This document shows positions 1-8,567 of a stretch of DNA of 64,000 nt, one piece after another. Made by a program: the position numbers and the translations under genes. The notes under the pieces were generated by a model that was not told the origin of the DNA, did not search any database, and saw only the letters and a program-made list of their open reading frames with translations. The stretch's first letter is position 1, and every line of letters starts with the position of its first letter. The stretch is from Myxococcota bacterium (GTDB lineage: Bacteria > Myxococcota_A > UBA796), in NCBI GenBank assembly GCA_029251165.1, contig JAQXDW010000142.1, positions 62,001-126,000 on the forward strand. The letters are read 5' to 3'.

Positions 1-294
1 CATCGACCAGCACGGAACCTCCCCCTCCTCGGTCTACTGCACATTTGAGGACGACGGGGAAGGCGTCGTGCCAGCATCGGTTGTTCAGCAGCTCGTCGAG
101 GTCGGCGTCTCTGGATTTCCCAGCGGTGTGCTCAAGCGCCGCACTGCCGACAAGACCGATGCTGGTGATGGCTGTACAGACTTTGAGATCTCCTCTCGGC
201 GCGAGGTCGGACTCGTAGACGTCATCGGCTACACACCCTGTATTTCCAGCAGTGACTGTCCCGACGGGCAGACCTGCAACCTGGAGCTCCAGAT

Positions 295-304
<10 letters not shown>
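1..304 (+). CDS. Uncharacterised Cys-rich secreted protein, 3' end only
   Basis: The frame is open from base 2 to a TAA at 302-304, so about 100 C-terminal residues are seen and the start lies outside the window. The tail carries closely spaced cysteines (SSDCPDGQTC, then QICE), a pattern common in disulfide-stabilised regions of secreted myxobacterial proteins. The stop overlaps the start of the next lipoprotein gene by 10 bases (ATGCGAGTAA), which implies co-translation. The function cannot be assigned from this fragment. Extracellular location is inferred from the cysteines and the neighbours. Confidence 0.75.
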
Positions 305-1326
<1,022 letters not shown>

Positions 1327-1347
<21 letters not shown>

Positions 1348-1384
1348 CCACAGCCGACAAGCAACCACAGTCTTTCGACAAGTA
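1327..1384 (+). repeat. 20-bp direct repeat across a gene junction
   Basis: The 20-mer CCACAGTCTTTCGACAAGTA occurs at 1327-1346 and again at 1365-1384. A shorter related copy (CCACAG then CCGACAAG) lies between them. The first copy covers the last codons of the beta-propeller gene; the second covers the first two bases of the -10-like hexamer of the next gene. It may be a small duplication or a set of regulator sites. Confidence 0.85.
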
Positions 1385-1388
1385 TGAG
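1383..1388 (+). promoter_or_regulatory. Putative -10 element, leaderless start of the PEP-synthase-like gene
   Basis: TATGAG ends 6 nt before the GTG at 1395. There is no Shine-Dalgarno sequence in the gap. The same geometry recurs at many starts in this window, which supports both the promoter and the start choice. No clear -35 box is visible. Confidence 0.4.
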
Positions 1389-1394
1389 GTACCT

Positions 1395-3410
1395 GTGCTC
1401 CTCCTTTTCCTGACAGCCGGCTGCAGCAACGACAAAGCAACCGAGACCGGCACTCCAGCCGACACTGAGGACGGCTGGGAGTGCACCCTGACCGATGGTG
1501 CAGACTCTCCGTTCGCCAGCCAGCTCGGCTGCCTCGAAGACTTTGACGTGCTGGCATCGCTGCCGCTGGATGCCTCCATCCCCGGTGCGCGCTCCGTCAA
1601 GACGGTCGTCGACCGAACCGACAGCTCCGAGCTGTACTTCATGAACTCGGTGCTCTACCCGATCCACTGGGAATTTGCCTCCGCTCAGCTCTCCGGTGAC
1701 GGGCTCCCGCTCGTTCCAGATCTCGGCACCTTCAACACCACCGAGTACTACAGCCCCGACCGGCGCTTCATCCTCGGCGCGGCCTCGTACTATGAAGGCC
1801 CCGAGGTGTGGGTCTATGAGATCTCTCCCTATGACACCGCCGGGGCCGATCTGATCGCTGAGGCGTTCTACAAGATCCAAGAGAACAGCTTCTTTGGCGA
1901 GGATCTCTACTTCCATCCCACCTCCACGCTTGTCGATGCGGTCGCCGCAGAGCTTCCCTCTGACATCCCGATCATGACCACCGACGAGCTGTATGCCGGG
2001 ATCGACTACCAGCCGCTGAACCTCGGCACCTCGATGGGGCAGCTGGCGTTCTACTCCGCGGAGGATCTGGAGGAGAGCTACGTCAACTACCGTCAGATCG
2101 TCGTGCTCGATGCCGTCCCCAACGACATCTCTGTCACCGCCGGCATCATCACCGGGACCTTCCAGACCCCGCTCGCCCACATCAACGTGCTCTCTCAGAA
2201 CCGGGGCACGCCGAACATGTCCTACCGAGACGCCTTCACCAACGAAGAGCTGCTCGCGCTGGAGAACAAGTGGGTCGAGCTGGTCGTGGAAGCACAGCAG
2301 TGGACCATCCGTGAGGTCACGCAAGAAGAGGCCGATGCCTGGTGGGAAGAGAACCGCCCCGAGCCGATCGATGTTGAGCCGATGGACACCTCCGTCACCG
2401 GCATCTGGGACACCGCCGACATCCTCGATCTGGAGAGCAACGAGCTTGCCGGTGCGCTGAAGGCCGCGATCCCGGCGTTCGGCGGAAAGGCGTCTCACTT
2501 CGCCGGTATGGAAGAGAGCGAGGACATCCCCAACCCGCCCGGCTTCGCCATCCCGGTCTACTACTACGACCAGCACATGACGGACAATGGCCTGTGGGAC
2601 ACCGTCGACACCATGCTCTCGACCAAGGCGTTCTACAGCGACCCCGCCACCCGCGATCAGATGCTCACCGATCTCCGCGACGCCATCGGCAGCGCCCCGG
2701 TCGATCCAGAGCTGCTCGCGGCTGTCGAGGCGAAGATCTACGATCGCTTCGACACTGGTGCATCTCACACCACCCGGACCCGGTTCCGCTCCTCGACCAA
2801 CGCCGAGGATGTCAACGGGTTCAACGGTGCCGGGCTCTACTCCTCCTCCAGCGGCGACCCTGAGGACGAGAGCGATCCCGTCGAGGACGCCATCCGGCTC
2901 GTCTGGAGCAGCGTCTGGAACTACCGCGCCTTCGAGGAGCGGGAGTACTACAGCATCGACCACACCAACATCGGCGCGGCAGTGCTCAGCCACCGCTCGT
3001 TCCCCAACGAGGAGTCCAACGGGGTCGCGATCACGGGCAACATCTTCGACAGCACCGGACTGGAGCCGGCGTACTACATCAACGTCCAGACCGGCGGAAC
3101 CTCCGTCGTGCTGCCCCCACCGGGCATCACCAGCGACCAGCTGCTGTACTACTACGACTTCCCAAACCAGCCCGTGGTCTACATCGCCAACAACAACCTC
3201 ACGTGGGACGACGGCCCCGTGCTGACCAACAGCGAGATCTACGAGCTGGGCGGTGCCCTCAAGGCGATCCACAACCACTTCTACACGGTGTATGGATCTG
3301 CCGGCGCGTTCTACGGCATGGACGTCGAGTTCAAGTTTGACAATGAGGCGACCGGCAAGACCGAGGTCTACATCAAGCAGGCTCGCCCTTACCCGGCATG
3401 GGGCCCATGA
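1395..3410 (+). CDS. Lipoprotein with phosphohistidine-like domain and PPDK/PEP-synthase ATP-grasp domain
   Basis: 671 residues starting at GTG 1395, with short signal MLLLFLTAGC (lipobox LTAGC). Around residues 255-275 the string TPLAHINVLSQNRGTP resembles the phosphohistidine swivelling domain of PEP-utilising enzymes (SHAAIVARELGIP type), with His in the phospho-acceptor position. Residues about 360-671 resemble the PPDK N-terminal ATP-grasp domain: GGKASHFAGM near 364, RFRSSTNAEDVNGFNGAG near 462 and YIKQARPY at the end. In PEP synthase the ATP-grasp domain comes first, so the order is reversed here, and the TIM-barrel PEP domain is absent. Export makes ATP or PEP use puzzling. It overlaps the next gene by ATGA and is probably co-translated with it. 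Confidence 0.8.
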   Translation: MLLLFLTAGCSNDKATETGTPADTEDGWECTLTDGADSPFASQLGCLEDFDVLASLPLDASIPGARSVKTVVDRTDSSELYFMNSVLYPIHWEFASAQLSGDGLPLVPDLGTFNTTEYYSPDRRFILGAASYYEGPEVWVYEISPYDTAGADLIAEAFYKIQENSFFGEDLYFHPTSTLVDAVAAELPSDIPIMTTDELYAGIDYQPLNLGTSMGQLAFYSAEDLEESYVNYRQIVVLDAVPNDISVTAGIITGTFQTPLAHINVLSQNRGTPNMSYRDAFTNEELLALENKWVELVVEAQQWTIREVTQEEADAWWEENRPEPIDVEPMDTSVTGIWDTADILDLESNELAGALKAAIPAFGGKASHFAGMEESEDIPNPPGFAIPVYYYDQHMTDNGLWDTVDTMLSTKAFYSDPATRDQMLTDLRDAIGSAPVDPELLAAVEAKIYDRFDTGASHTTRTRFRSSTNAEDVNGFNGAGLYSSSSGDPEDESDPVEDAIRLVWSSVWNYRAFEEREYYSIDHTNIGAAVLSHRSFPNEESNGVAITGNIFDSTGLEPAYYINVQTGGTSVVLPPPGITSDQLLYYYDFPNQPVVYIANNNLTWDDGPVLTNSEIYELGGALKAIHNHFYTVYGSAGAFYGMDVEFKFDNEATGKTEVYIKQARPYPAWGP

Positions 3411-5236
3411 GTTTTCTTCTCTTCGCAGGATGTATCGGCAACACTGGAGACGTCTCTGGGATAACGCCGGGCGAACCGTCTCCTCCGGAGGACACGACGG
3501 ACGACACGCAGGAGACCGGCAGTCCTGTCGACTCCTCAACGTCCACCGGAGCGCGTACGCTCCCGCCGCTCGGCGGCGGCGCAGAGCAGTACCGCTTCGC
3601 AGTGCTCGGTGACTTCGGCAACGGCAGCGACGACTCCTTCGCCGTCGCAGAGCTGGTGGCGCGCCTGGAGCCGGACTTCATCATCACTGTCGGCGACAAC
3701 AACTACCCCGACGGCGAGCTTGAGACGGCCGACTTCAACGTCGGCCAGCTCTACCATCCCTGGATCGGTTCCTACAAAGGCAAGTACGGAGAAGGTTCCG
3801 AGGACAATCGGTTCTGGCCCTGTCCGGGAAACCACGACTGGGACTCCGACGCGGGCCTCGATCCGTACATCGAGTACTTCACCCTTCCCGGCAACGAGCG
3901 GTACTACGACTTCCGCTACGAAGACTTCCACTTCTTCTGTGTCGACAGCGATCCTCGGGAGCCGGACGGCACCTCCGCAGACTCGACGCAGGGCGCGTGG
4001 CTCAAGTCGGCGATGACCAGCAGCGATGCGCCGGTCAAGATCGTCTACATGCACCATCCTCCCTACTCGTCGGGCAGCCACGGCAACAACGAATGGATGC
4101 ACTGGCCGTACCTCTCCTGGGGAGCGACCATGCTCTTCAGCGGACACGATCACATCTACGAGCGTCAGGTCCACGACGGGGTGCCGTTCATCGTCACCGG
4201 AATCGGCGGCTACCGGACCTACTCGGTCCGCGATCCCTCCGCACACAGCCAGCTCGCGGTCAGCGACAACCACGGCACCACCCTGGTCCGGGTCTTTGAT
4301 GGCTCGATGATTGTCGAGACCTGGACCACCGAAGATGTCCTGCTCGATCGGTTCTCGCTTCGCTTCGAGCAGCCCCTCTCTGCGAACCCTCGGCTGGTCC
4401 GATTTGGCGACGAGTGGGCGTTCACGACGGAGGAACCTGAGGGAGACTGGCAGGCGGAAGACTTCGACGACAGCAGCTGGATGGAGGGGCGCCTGGAGGG
4501 CTCTCCAGTCTGGGCGCGGCGGCGCTTCTCTGCGCCGGCAGACATCCGCGCCCTCACCCTGGAGCTCATCGCTGAGGGGACCACGGAGGTCTTCCTCAAC
4601 GACAGCCCCCTCACCGAGTCCGTCACCGGCTCGCTGAGCCTCCTGGAGCTGTCGACGGCTGCGCTGGTTGAGGGAGAGAATGTCCTGGCGATCCACAACG
4701 ACGGCGGAGCCGAGAGTGGGCGCCTCCAGTTGAGCATGCTCGGCACCAGCGGAACCCCGCTCATCGAGAAGGGTGCCGACTGGGCTGTCACCACCACAGC
4801 ACCCATGCAGAACTGGATCCGTCCCGGCTTCAACGACAGCACCTGGAAGCCGCTCACCGCCCCCCTTGCGTGGGACTATGAGGCGGGCGACACGGCCAGC
4901 CCCGGCAGCCCGAAGTCGATGTGGCTGCGGCATCGGTTCACCGTCTCCGACCCCGAGTCCATCGACGATCTGCTGATGACCATGGCCCGCTCAGATGCCG
5001 CAGTGGTCTACCTCAACGGCCGCGAGGTTCACCGCGCCAACCTGCCCGACGGTGAACTCCCTGAGAACGTGCGTGCTTCTGTGGCGGTGGAGTCCGACTG
5101 GGTGGCCGCGCCCATCTCGACCCTCATCCCGTCGACGCTTCTGGTGGGAGGCGAGAACGTGATCGCCGTTCAGGTCCACACCGCGACAGCAGACAGCACC
5201 GGCCTCTACCTCGACCTCGACCTGACCGCGCTGTGA
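3407..5236 (+). CDS. Lipoprotein calcineurin-like metallophosphatase with C-terminal jelly-roll domains
   Basis: 609 residues from ATG 3407, which overlaps the previous stop as ATGA; an in-frame ATG at 3398 would add three residues. The signal is extremely short (MSFLLFAGC). The metallophosphatase motifs are complete and in order: GDFGNG near residue 68, GDNNYPDG near 100, GNHDWD near 142, HHPPY near 216 and GHDHIYER near 246, as in purple acid phosphatase-like enzymes. After about residue 310 two related beta-rich domains follow, each with a W-x-R-RF and VYLNGREV-type pattern reminiscent of galactose-binding jelly rolls. Likely an exported phosphomonoesterase or phosphodiesterase of unknown substrate. 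Confidence 0.88.
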   Translation: MSFLLFAGCIGNTGDVSGITPGEPSPPEDTTDDTQETGSPVDSSTSTGARTLPPLGGGAEQYRFAVLGDFGNGSDDSFAVAELVARLEPDFIITVGDNNYPDGELETADFNVGQLYHPWIGSYKGKYGEGSEDNRFWPCPGNHDWDSDAGLDPYIEYFTLPGNERYYDFRYEDFHFFCVDSDPREPDGTSADSTQGAWLKSAMTSSDAPVKIVYMHHPPYSSGSHGNNEWMHWPYLSWGATMLFSGHDHIYERQVHDGVPFIVTGIGGYRTYSVRDPSAHSQLAVSDNHGTTLVRVFDGSMIVETWTTEDVLLDRFSLRFEQPLSANPRLVRFGDEWAFTTEEPEGDWQAEDFDDSSWMEGRLEGSPVWARRRFSAPADIRALTLELIAEGTTEVFLNDSPLTESVTGSLSLLELSTAALVEGENVLAIHNDGGAESGRLQLSMLGTSGTPLIEKGADWAVTTTAPMQNWIRPGFNDSTWKPLTAPLAWDYEAGDTASPGSPKSMWLRHRFTVSDPESIDDLLMTMARSDAAVVYLNGREVHRANLPDGELPENVRASVAVESDWVAAPISTLIPSTLLVGGENVIAVQVHTATADSTGLYLDLDLTAL

Positions 5237-5411
5237 TGGCGGCGGGGTGAGGCCCGCGTCGGGGAGCGCCGGCGCGTGAGCGGCGTGCGCCAGGCGCGAT
5301 CTCTGATGCCGAAGGGCTCGGGGGCGCTCCGCTGCTCAGCATCCCTTTCGAATTACAGCATCCACGCGCCAGACGGTACCGTCGTATGCTCTGGTCTCAG
5401 AGGAGGTGCGA
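5237..5411. other. Intergenic region with promoter-like sequence
   Basis: No gene is seen in these 175 bases. A TATGCT hexamer near 5382 could be the -10 of the downstream vWA gene, whose start has a perfect Shine-Dalgarno AGGAGG at 5401-5406. No terminator with a T-tract is visible for the upstream gene. Confidence 0.4.
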
Positions 5412-7439
5412 ATGCTGGCAATGCTGTGGAGCCTCTGGATGACGGCCTGGGCCGATCCAGGCAGTGAGATCGTCGTCATCCTCGACAACAGCTGCTCGAT
5501 GGCGGTGGAGACCGGCTTCAACGGGGTCCAGATCCCGCCCAATGATCCAGACCGACTCGCCGTCCTTGGTGCCGCCGCGGTCTCCTCACTCGGCAGCCAG
5601 GGCAGCGACCGCGTCACGATCATCGGCTTCGGCGAGACCGCTTCAGACGCCCCGCCGACCACCCTCACCCAGCCCAACATCCTCGACTGGTCCTACACCA
5701 ACGGCACCTTCTTCCGAGAGCCGCTCAAGGAAGCCAACCGCATCTTCGCGGCCTCACAGCGCGACGCCAAGCTGCTGATGTTTCTCACCGACGGGGTGCC
5801 CAGCCCTGAAGACAACATCAACTCTCCCGCCGACATGCACGCCATCTTCAACCCAGACCAGCACCCAGACGTCTCGGTGCTGGCGATTGGCTTGTTTGAT
5901 CACCCAGAAGTTCGCTCGGTCGGCACCAGCCTGCTCTCTGCGCTCACCCACTCCGAGGATGATCTCCAGGCCGTCGACACCGCAGAGGGCGTGGTCGGCG
6001 CATTCACCGTGGGCTTCGCGCGGGCCATCGGCTCCCGACCGGAGACCGGTCAGCTCTCCACCAACGCACGACATCAGGTCAAGGTCGGCAAGTACGTCTC
6101 TGAGGTGCTCGCCATCGCAGTCAGTCGGGATCCCGGCTCTCCCTTCTCAGCAAAGCTGGTCAGCCCATGGGAAGAGCTGGCTCCGATCGGCAGCGGCAGC
6201 AATGGCTGCTCAGATCGGGTCAAGGCGCGAATCCAGCCCGAGCTGTGCGCCGATCCGCGTCGGCACTACCAGGTCTTTCGCGGCACCAACAACCCGGAGC
6301 ACAAGACCGAGTGGGCGCTGTCCCTGAAGTCCGCCCCTGGACCGGTCGAGTTCGGCATCATCCTCCGATACGACCTCATCGCTGGCCTCAGTGTGCCCGC
6401 CTCGGTCACCGCCGGCGAGGCCATCTCGATCTCGGGACGCCTGATCTTCAAGGACCAGACCTTCGACGATCAGGAGTTCTTCGACAGCGACGGCTTCACC
6501 GCCGTCGCGGAGGTCGGCGGCCAGCAGATCCCCCTGAGCCATACCGGCGGCGGCATCTTCTCCGGAACCTGGACCCCATCCGATGACAGCGAGGAGGTCC
6601 GAAGTGAGTTGGTGCAGCTCACCTTCTCGAACAACTGGATGCAGCAGTCCGCCCAGCAGGCCCTCACCGTCAACCCGCCCCCGTACGATCTGGTGCTCGA
6701 CGGTCCGCTGACCCTGGAGCCGATCCCGAGCGAGTGGGGTCCGAAGACGCTGTGTGGCGAGCTGTCGATGGCGGCCTCGCGAAACATCGCAGGTCAGGAG
6801 GTCACCTGCGCGGTCACCGATCAGCCGCTGTCAGTGGACTTCACCTGCGAGCGCTCCGGTCCAACCGCGATCACGGTCTGCGCGACCACCGATCGCTGGT
6901 GCTGCGGGAAGTCTGGAGAGGTCATCGTCACTGCCACCGGCCCCGGAGGCTCTCCCCCGAGAACTGCGGACAGCGAGGCTGTGCCCTGGAGAGTCGAGAG
7001 CCCCGGCCTTCTCCAGTGCTACTGGCTGCCGATCGCGCTGACCCTGGCAGCGGGTGTGCTGGGATGGATCATCCTGGGCCTCGTCCGCCCGTTCAAGTTC
7101 GACGAGGCCGCCAGCATCACCATCGCCGGCTCCGAGAAAGGACTTCGCCGCGCCACCCCGCAGCTTCTGGAGGAGTGCCCGGGTGGAAAGCGTGGCTTCT
7201 ACCGAAACGCCCGGATCTGCCTCAACGGCGCAGGAGACATCGTCCGAAAGCCCAAGCAGGCGGCGATCTTCATCGAGGCTGGCCCGAACAGGACCGCGAT
7301 CTTTCGCAAGGCCGGCGGGCTGGAGCGTCGAGACCGCCGCACCCGCAAGTGGGAGGCGCTCAGCGAGGACGATCTGGCCGAGGGCTACATGCCCAACGTC
7401 TTGTATCGGATGAGCGATCTGTACATCCGGTTTGAGTAG
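5412..7439 (+). CDS. Secreted/membrane von Willebrand factor A domain protein
   Basis: 675 residues. I choose ATG 5412 because AGGAGG sits 5 nt upstream; a GTG at 5406 lies inside that site. An N-terminal signal sequence (LAMLWSLWMTAWADP) is followed by a vWA domain with the MIDAS motif DNSCS near residue 26, then FGE and FLTDGVPSPED near 125. Beta-rich regions follow to about residue 535. A single transmembrane helix (WLPIALTLAAGVLGWIILGL, about 538-557) precedes a basic C-terminal domain of about 115 residues that should be cytoplasmic. The same-strand downstream genes encode tubulin-like proteins, matching the vWA/FtsZ-like gene association described for a predicted membrane-remodelling system. 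Confidence 0.87.
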   Translation: MLAMLWSLWMTAWADPGSEIVVILDNSCSMAVETGFNGVQIPPNDPDRLAVLGAAAVSSLGSQGSDRVTIIGFGETASDAPPTTLTQPNILDWSYTNGTFFREPLKEANRIFAASQRDAKLLMFLTDGVPSPEDNINSPADMHAIFNPDQHPDVSVLAIGLFDHPEVRSVGTSLLSALTHSEDDLQAVDTAEGVVGAFTVGFARAIGSRPETGQLSTNARHQVKVGKYVSEVLAIAVSRDPGSPFSAKLVSPWEELAPIGSGSNGCSDRVKARIQPELCADPRRHYQVFRGTNNPEHKTEWALSLKSAPGPVEFGIILRYDLIAGLSVPASVTAGEAISISGRLIFKDQTFDDQEFFDSDGFTAVAEVGGQQIPLSHTGGGIFSGTWTPSDDSEEVRSELVQLTFSNNWMQQSAQQALTVNPPPYDLVLDGPLTLEPIPSEWGPKTLCGELSMAASRNIAGQEVTCAVTDQPLSVDFTCERSGPTAITVCATTDRWCCGKSGEVIVTATGPGGSPPRTADSEAVPWRVESPGLLQCYWLPIALTLAAGVLGWIILGLVRPFKFDEAASITIAGSEKGLRRATPQLLEECPGGKRGFYRNARICLNGAGDIVRKPKQAAIFIEAGPNRTAIFRKAGGLERRDRRTRKWEALSEDDLAEGYMPNVLYRMSDLYIRFE

Positions 7440-7440
7440 C

Positions 7441-8055
7441 TCACCCAGGGCTGACCCACGGTGAGCCGGCGAGGGCGCGCTGCCACGCATCCAGACCAGC
7501 CACCCGCGACCGCCACCGCTCCAGGGCCGGGTAGCCATCGGGCAGGACATTGGCGTAGATGAGCATCGCCGCAATGGAGAGATCAGCGATGGTCAGCTGC
7601 TGTCCGACCAGGAAGTCGCGCTCGCATAGGTGGTCTTCGAGGAGGCTGAGCTGCTGGGTCACGCCGCTCCAGTCCAGCGTCTTGGCCGGCTGAAGGCCGA
7701 GGCCGAGCTTCCAGACCACCATCGGGGTGAGGATCTTCGAGAGCACCGGCTGCCAGTGCGCAGACTCCCAGAACAGCCAGCGGTTGATGTCCGCTCGCCC
7801 CGCAGCATCCTCCGCCCACAGCCGCCCGCGGGTGTCGGCGAGGTACTGGAGGATGGCGTTGGACTCCCAGAGGACCAGCTCTCCATCGACCAAGGTGGGC
7901 ACCTTGCCCTGAGGGTTGACCTTGAGATAGGCCGGATCCCGACCAGCGCCAGCGTAGACATCGACGATCACGACCTCGACGGGGATCTCGAGGTGGTAGA
8001 ACGCGGCGAGTGCCTTGACGCCGTTGGCGGACTTCGGGGTCGTGTACAGCTTCAT
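7441..8055 (-). CDS. Glutathione S-transferase
   Basis: 204 residues, usual length for a cytosolic GST. The N-terminal thioredoxin-like domain has MKLYTTPKSANGVKALAAF, the cis-proline loop NPQGKVPTL and the glutathione gamma-glutamyl site WESNAILQYLA. The C-terminal helical domain includes FLVGQQLTIADLSIAAML, the conserved N-capping box. It conjugates glutathione or acts as a glutathione-dependent reductase or isomerase in the cytoplasm. It converges on the vWA gene with one base between stops and splits an otherwise co-directional locus. A TAAGCA hexamer 6 nt before the ATG suggests a leaderless transcript. Confidence 0.93.
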   Translation of the reverse strand: MKLYTTPKSANGVKALAAFYHLEIPVEVVIVDVYAGAGRDPAYLKVNPQGKVPTLVDGELVLWESNAILQYLADTRGRLWAEDAAGRADINRWLFWESAHWQPVLSKILTPMVVWKLGLGLQPAKTLDWSGVTQQLSLLEDHLCERDFLVGQQLTIADLSIAAMLIYANVLPDGYPALERWRSRVAGLDAWQRALAGSPWVSPG

Positions 8056-8061
8056 GGCTCA

Positions 8062-8067
8062 TGCTTA
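8062..8067 (-). promoter_or_regulatory. Putative -10 element of the GST gene
   Basis: On the minus strand TAAGCA ends 6 nt before the ATG at 8055, with no Shine-Dalgarno sequence between. It fits the recurrent leaderless pattern of this window, but no -35 box is evident. Confidence 0.35.
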
Positions 8068-8106
8068 TCGCAGGAAATGCCCATCAAGACGGATCCGCTC
8101 TCACCG

Positions 8107-8304
8107 TCAGGAGGAATTAGAACTCCCGAACCAGGGATCCCACGCTGCGGCCCGCTCATCGTCCGGGCCGACCAGTCGGCCCTGGGCCTTCGCATCCAGG
8201 AGCATGTCCTCATCGAGGCCTCGAAGGGGACCGCGCAGTGCGCCAGCGGCGCTGAGCACATCCAGAGGAGGCGCGCCGACGTGTCTGGACGACGGCAGGG
8301 TCAT
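8107..8304 (-). CDS. Possible small protein of 65 residues
   Basis: An ORF starting MTLPSSRHVGAPPLDVL and ending DPWFGSSNSS. Its codons end mostly in G or C (CTG, GTC, GGC, GAC), like neighbouring real genes, and nothing else accounts for the gap between the GST and tubulin-like genes. In-frame ATGs upstream could extend it to 8373. No family is recognised. It could be a small unknown gene or a gene remnant. Confidence 0.35.
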   Translation of the reverse strand: MTLPSSRHVGAPPLDVLSAAGALRGPLRGLDEDMLLDAKAQGRLVGPDDERAAAWDPWFGSSNSS

Positions 8305-8567
8305 GCTGTCGCCTGAGCACATGAAGATCGGGACGCGGCGCGCCCCCATACAGCCCCTCGACTTCGTCCGCATTCCCAGCAGCGCACCAATAGAATACCC
8401 GCTCTGAACTGATCTCTGGACACACGCCCTGCGCCGACACTCCCCACACTGCGTGCGCTGCCCCCTCCGGTCTCGCGCAATCCCGACTCCGCGCTCCGGT
8501 GCACTCCTCTACTCCGCAGAGCAGCGTGCACAGCGTGGTATACCAGGGGCAACATCCGGAGTGGGAA

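Noticed and set aside
8107..8140. tRNA-like 3' end on the minus strand (GGTTCGGGAG)
   Set aside because: No T-stem, anticodon arm or acceptor pairing can be formed around it.
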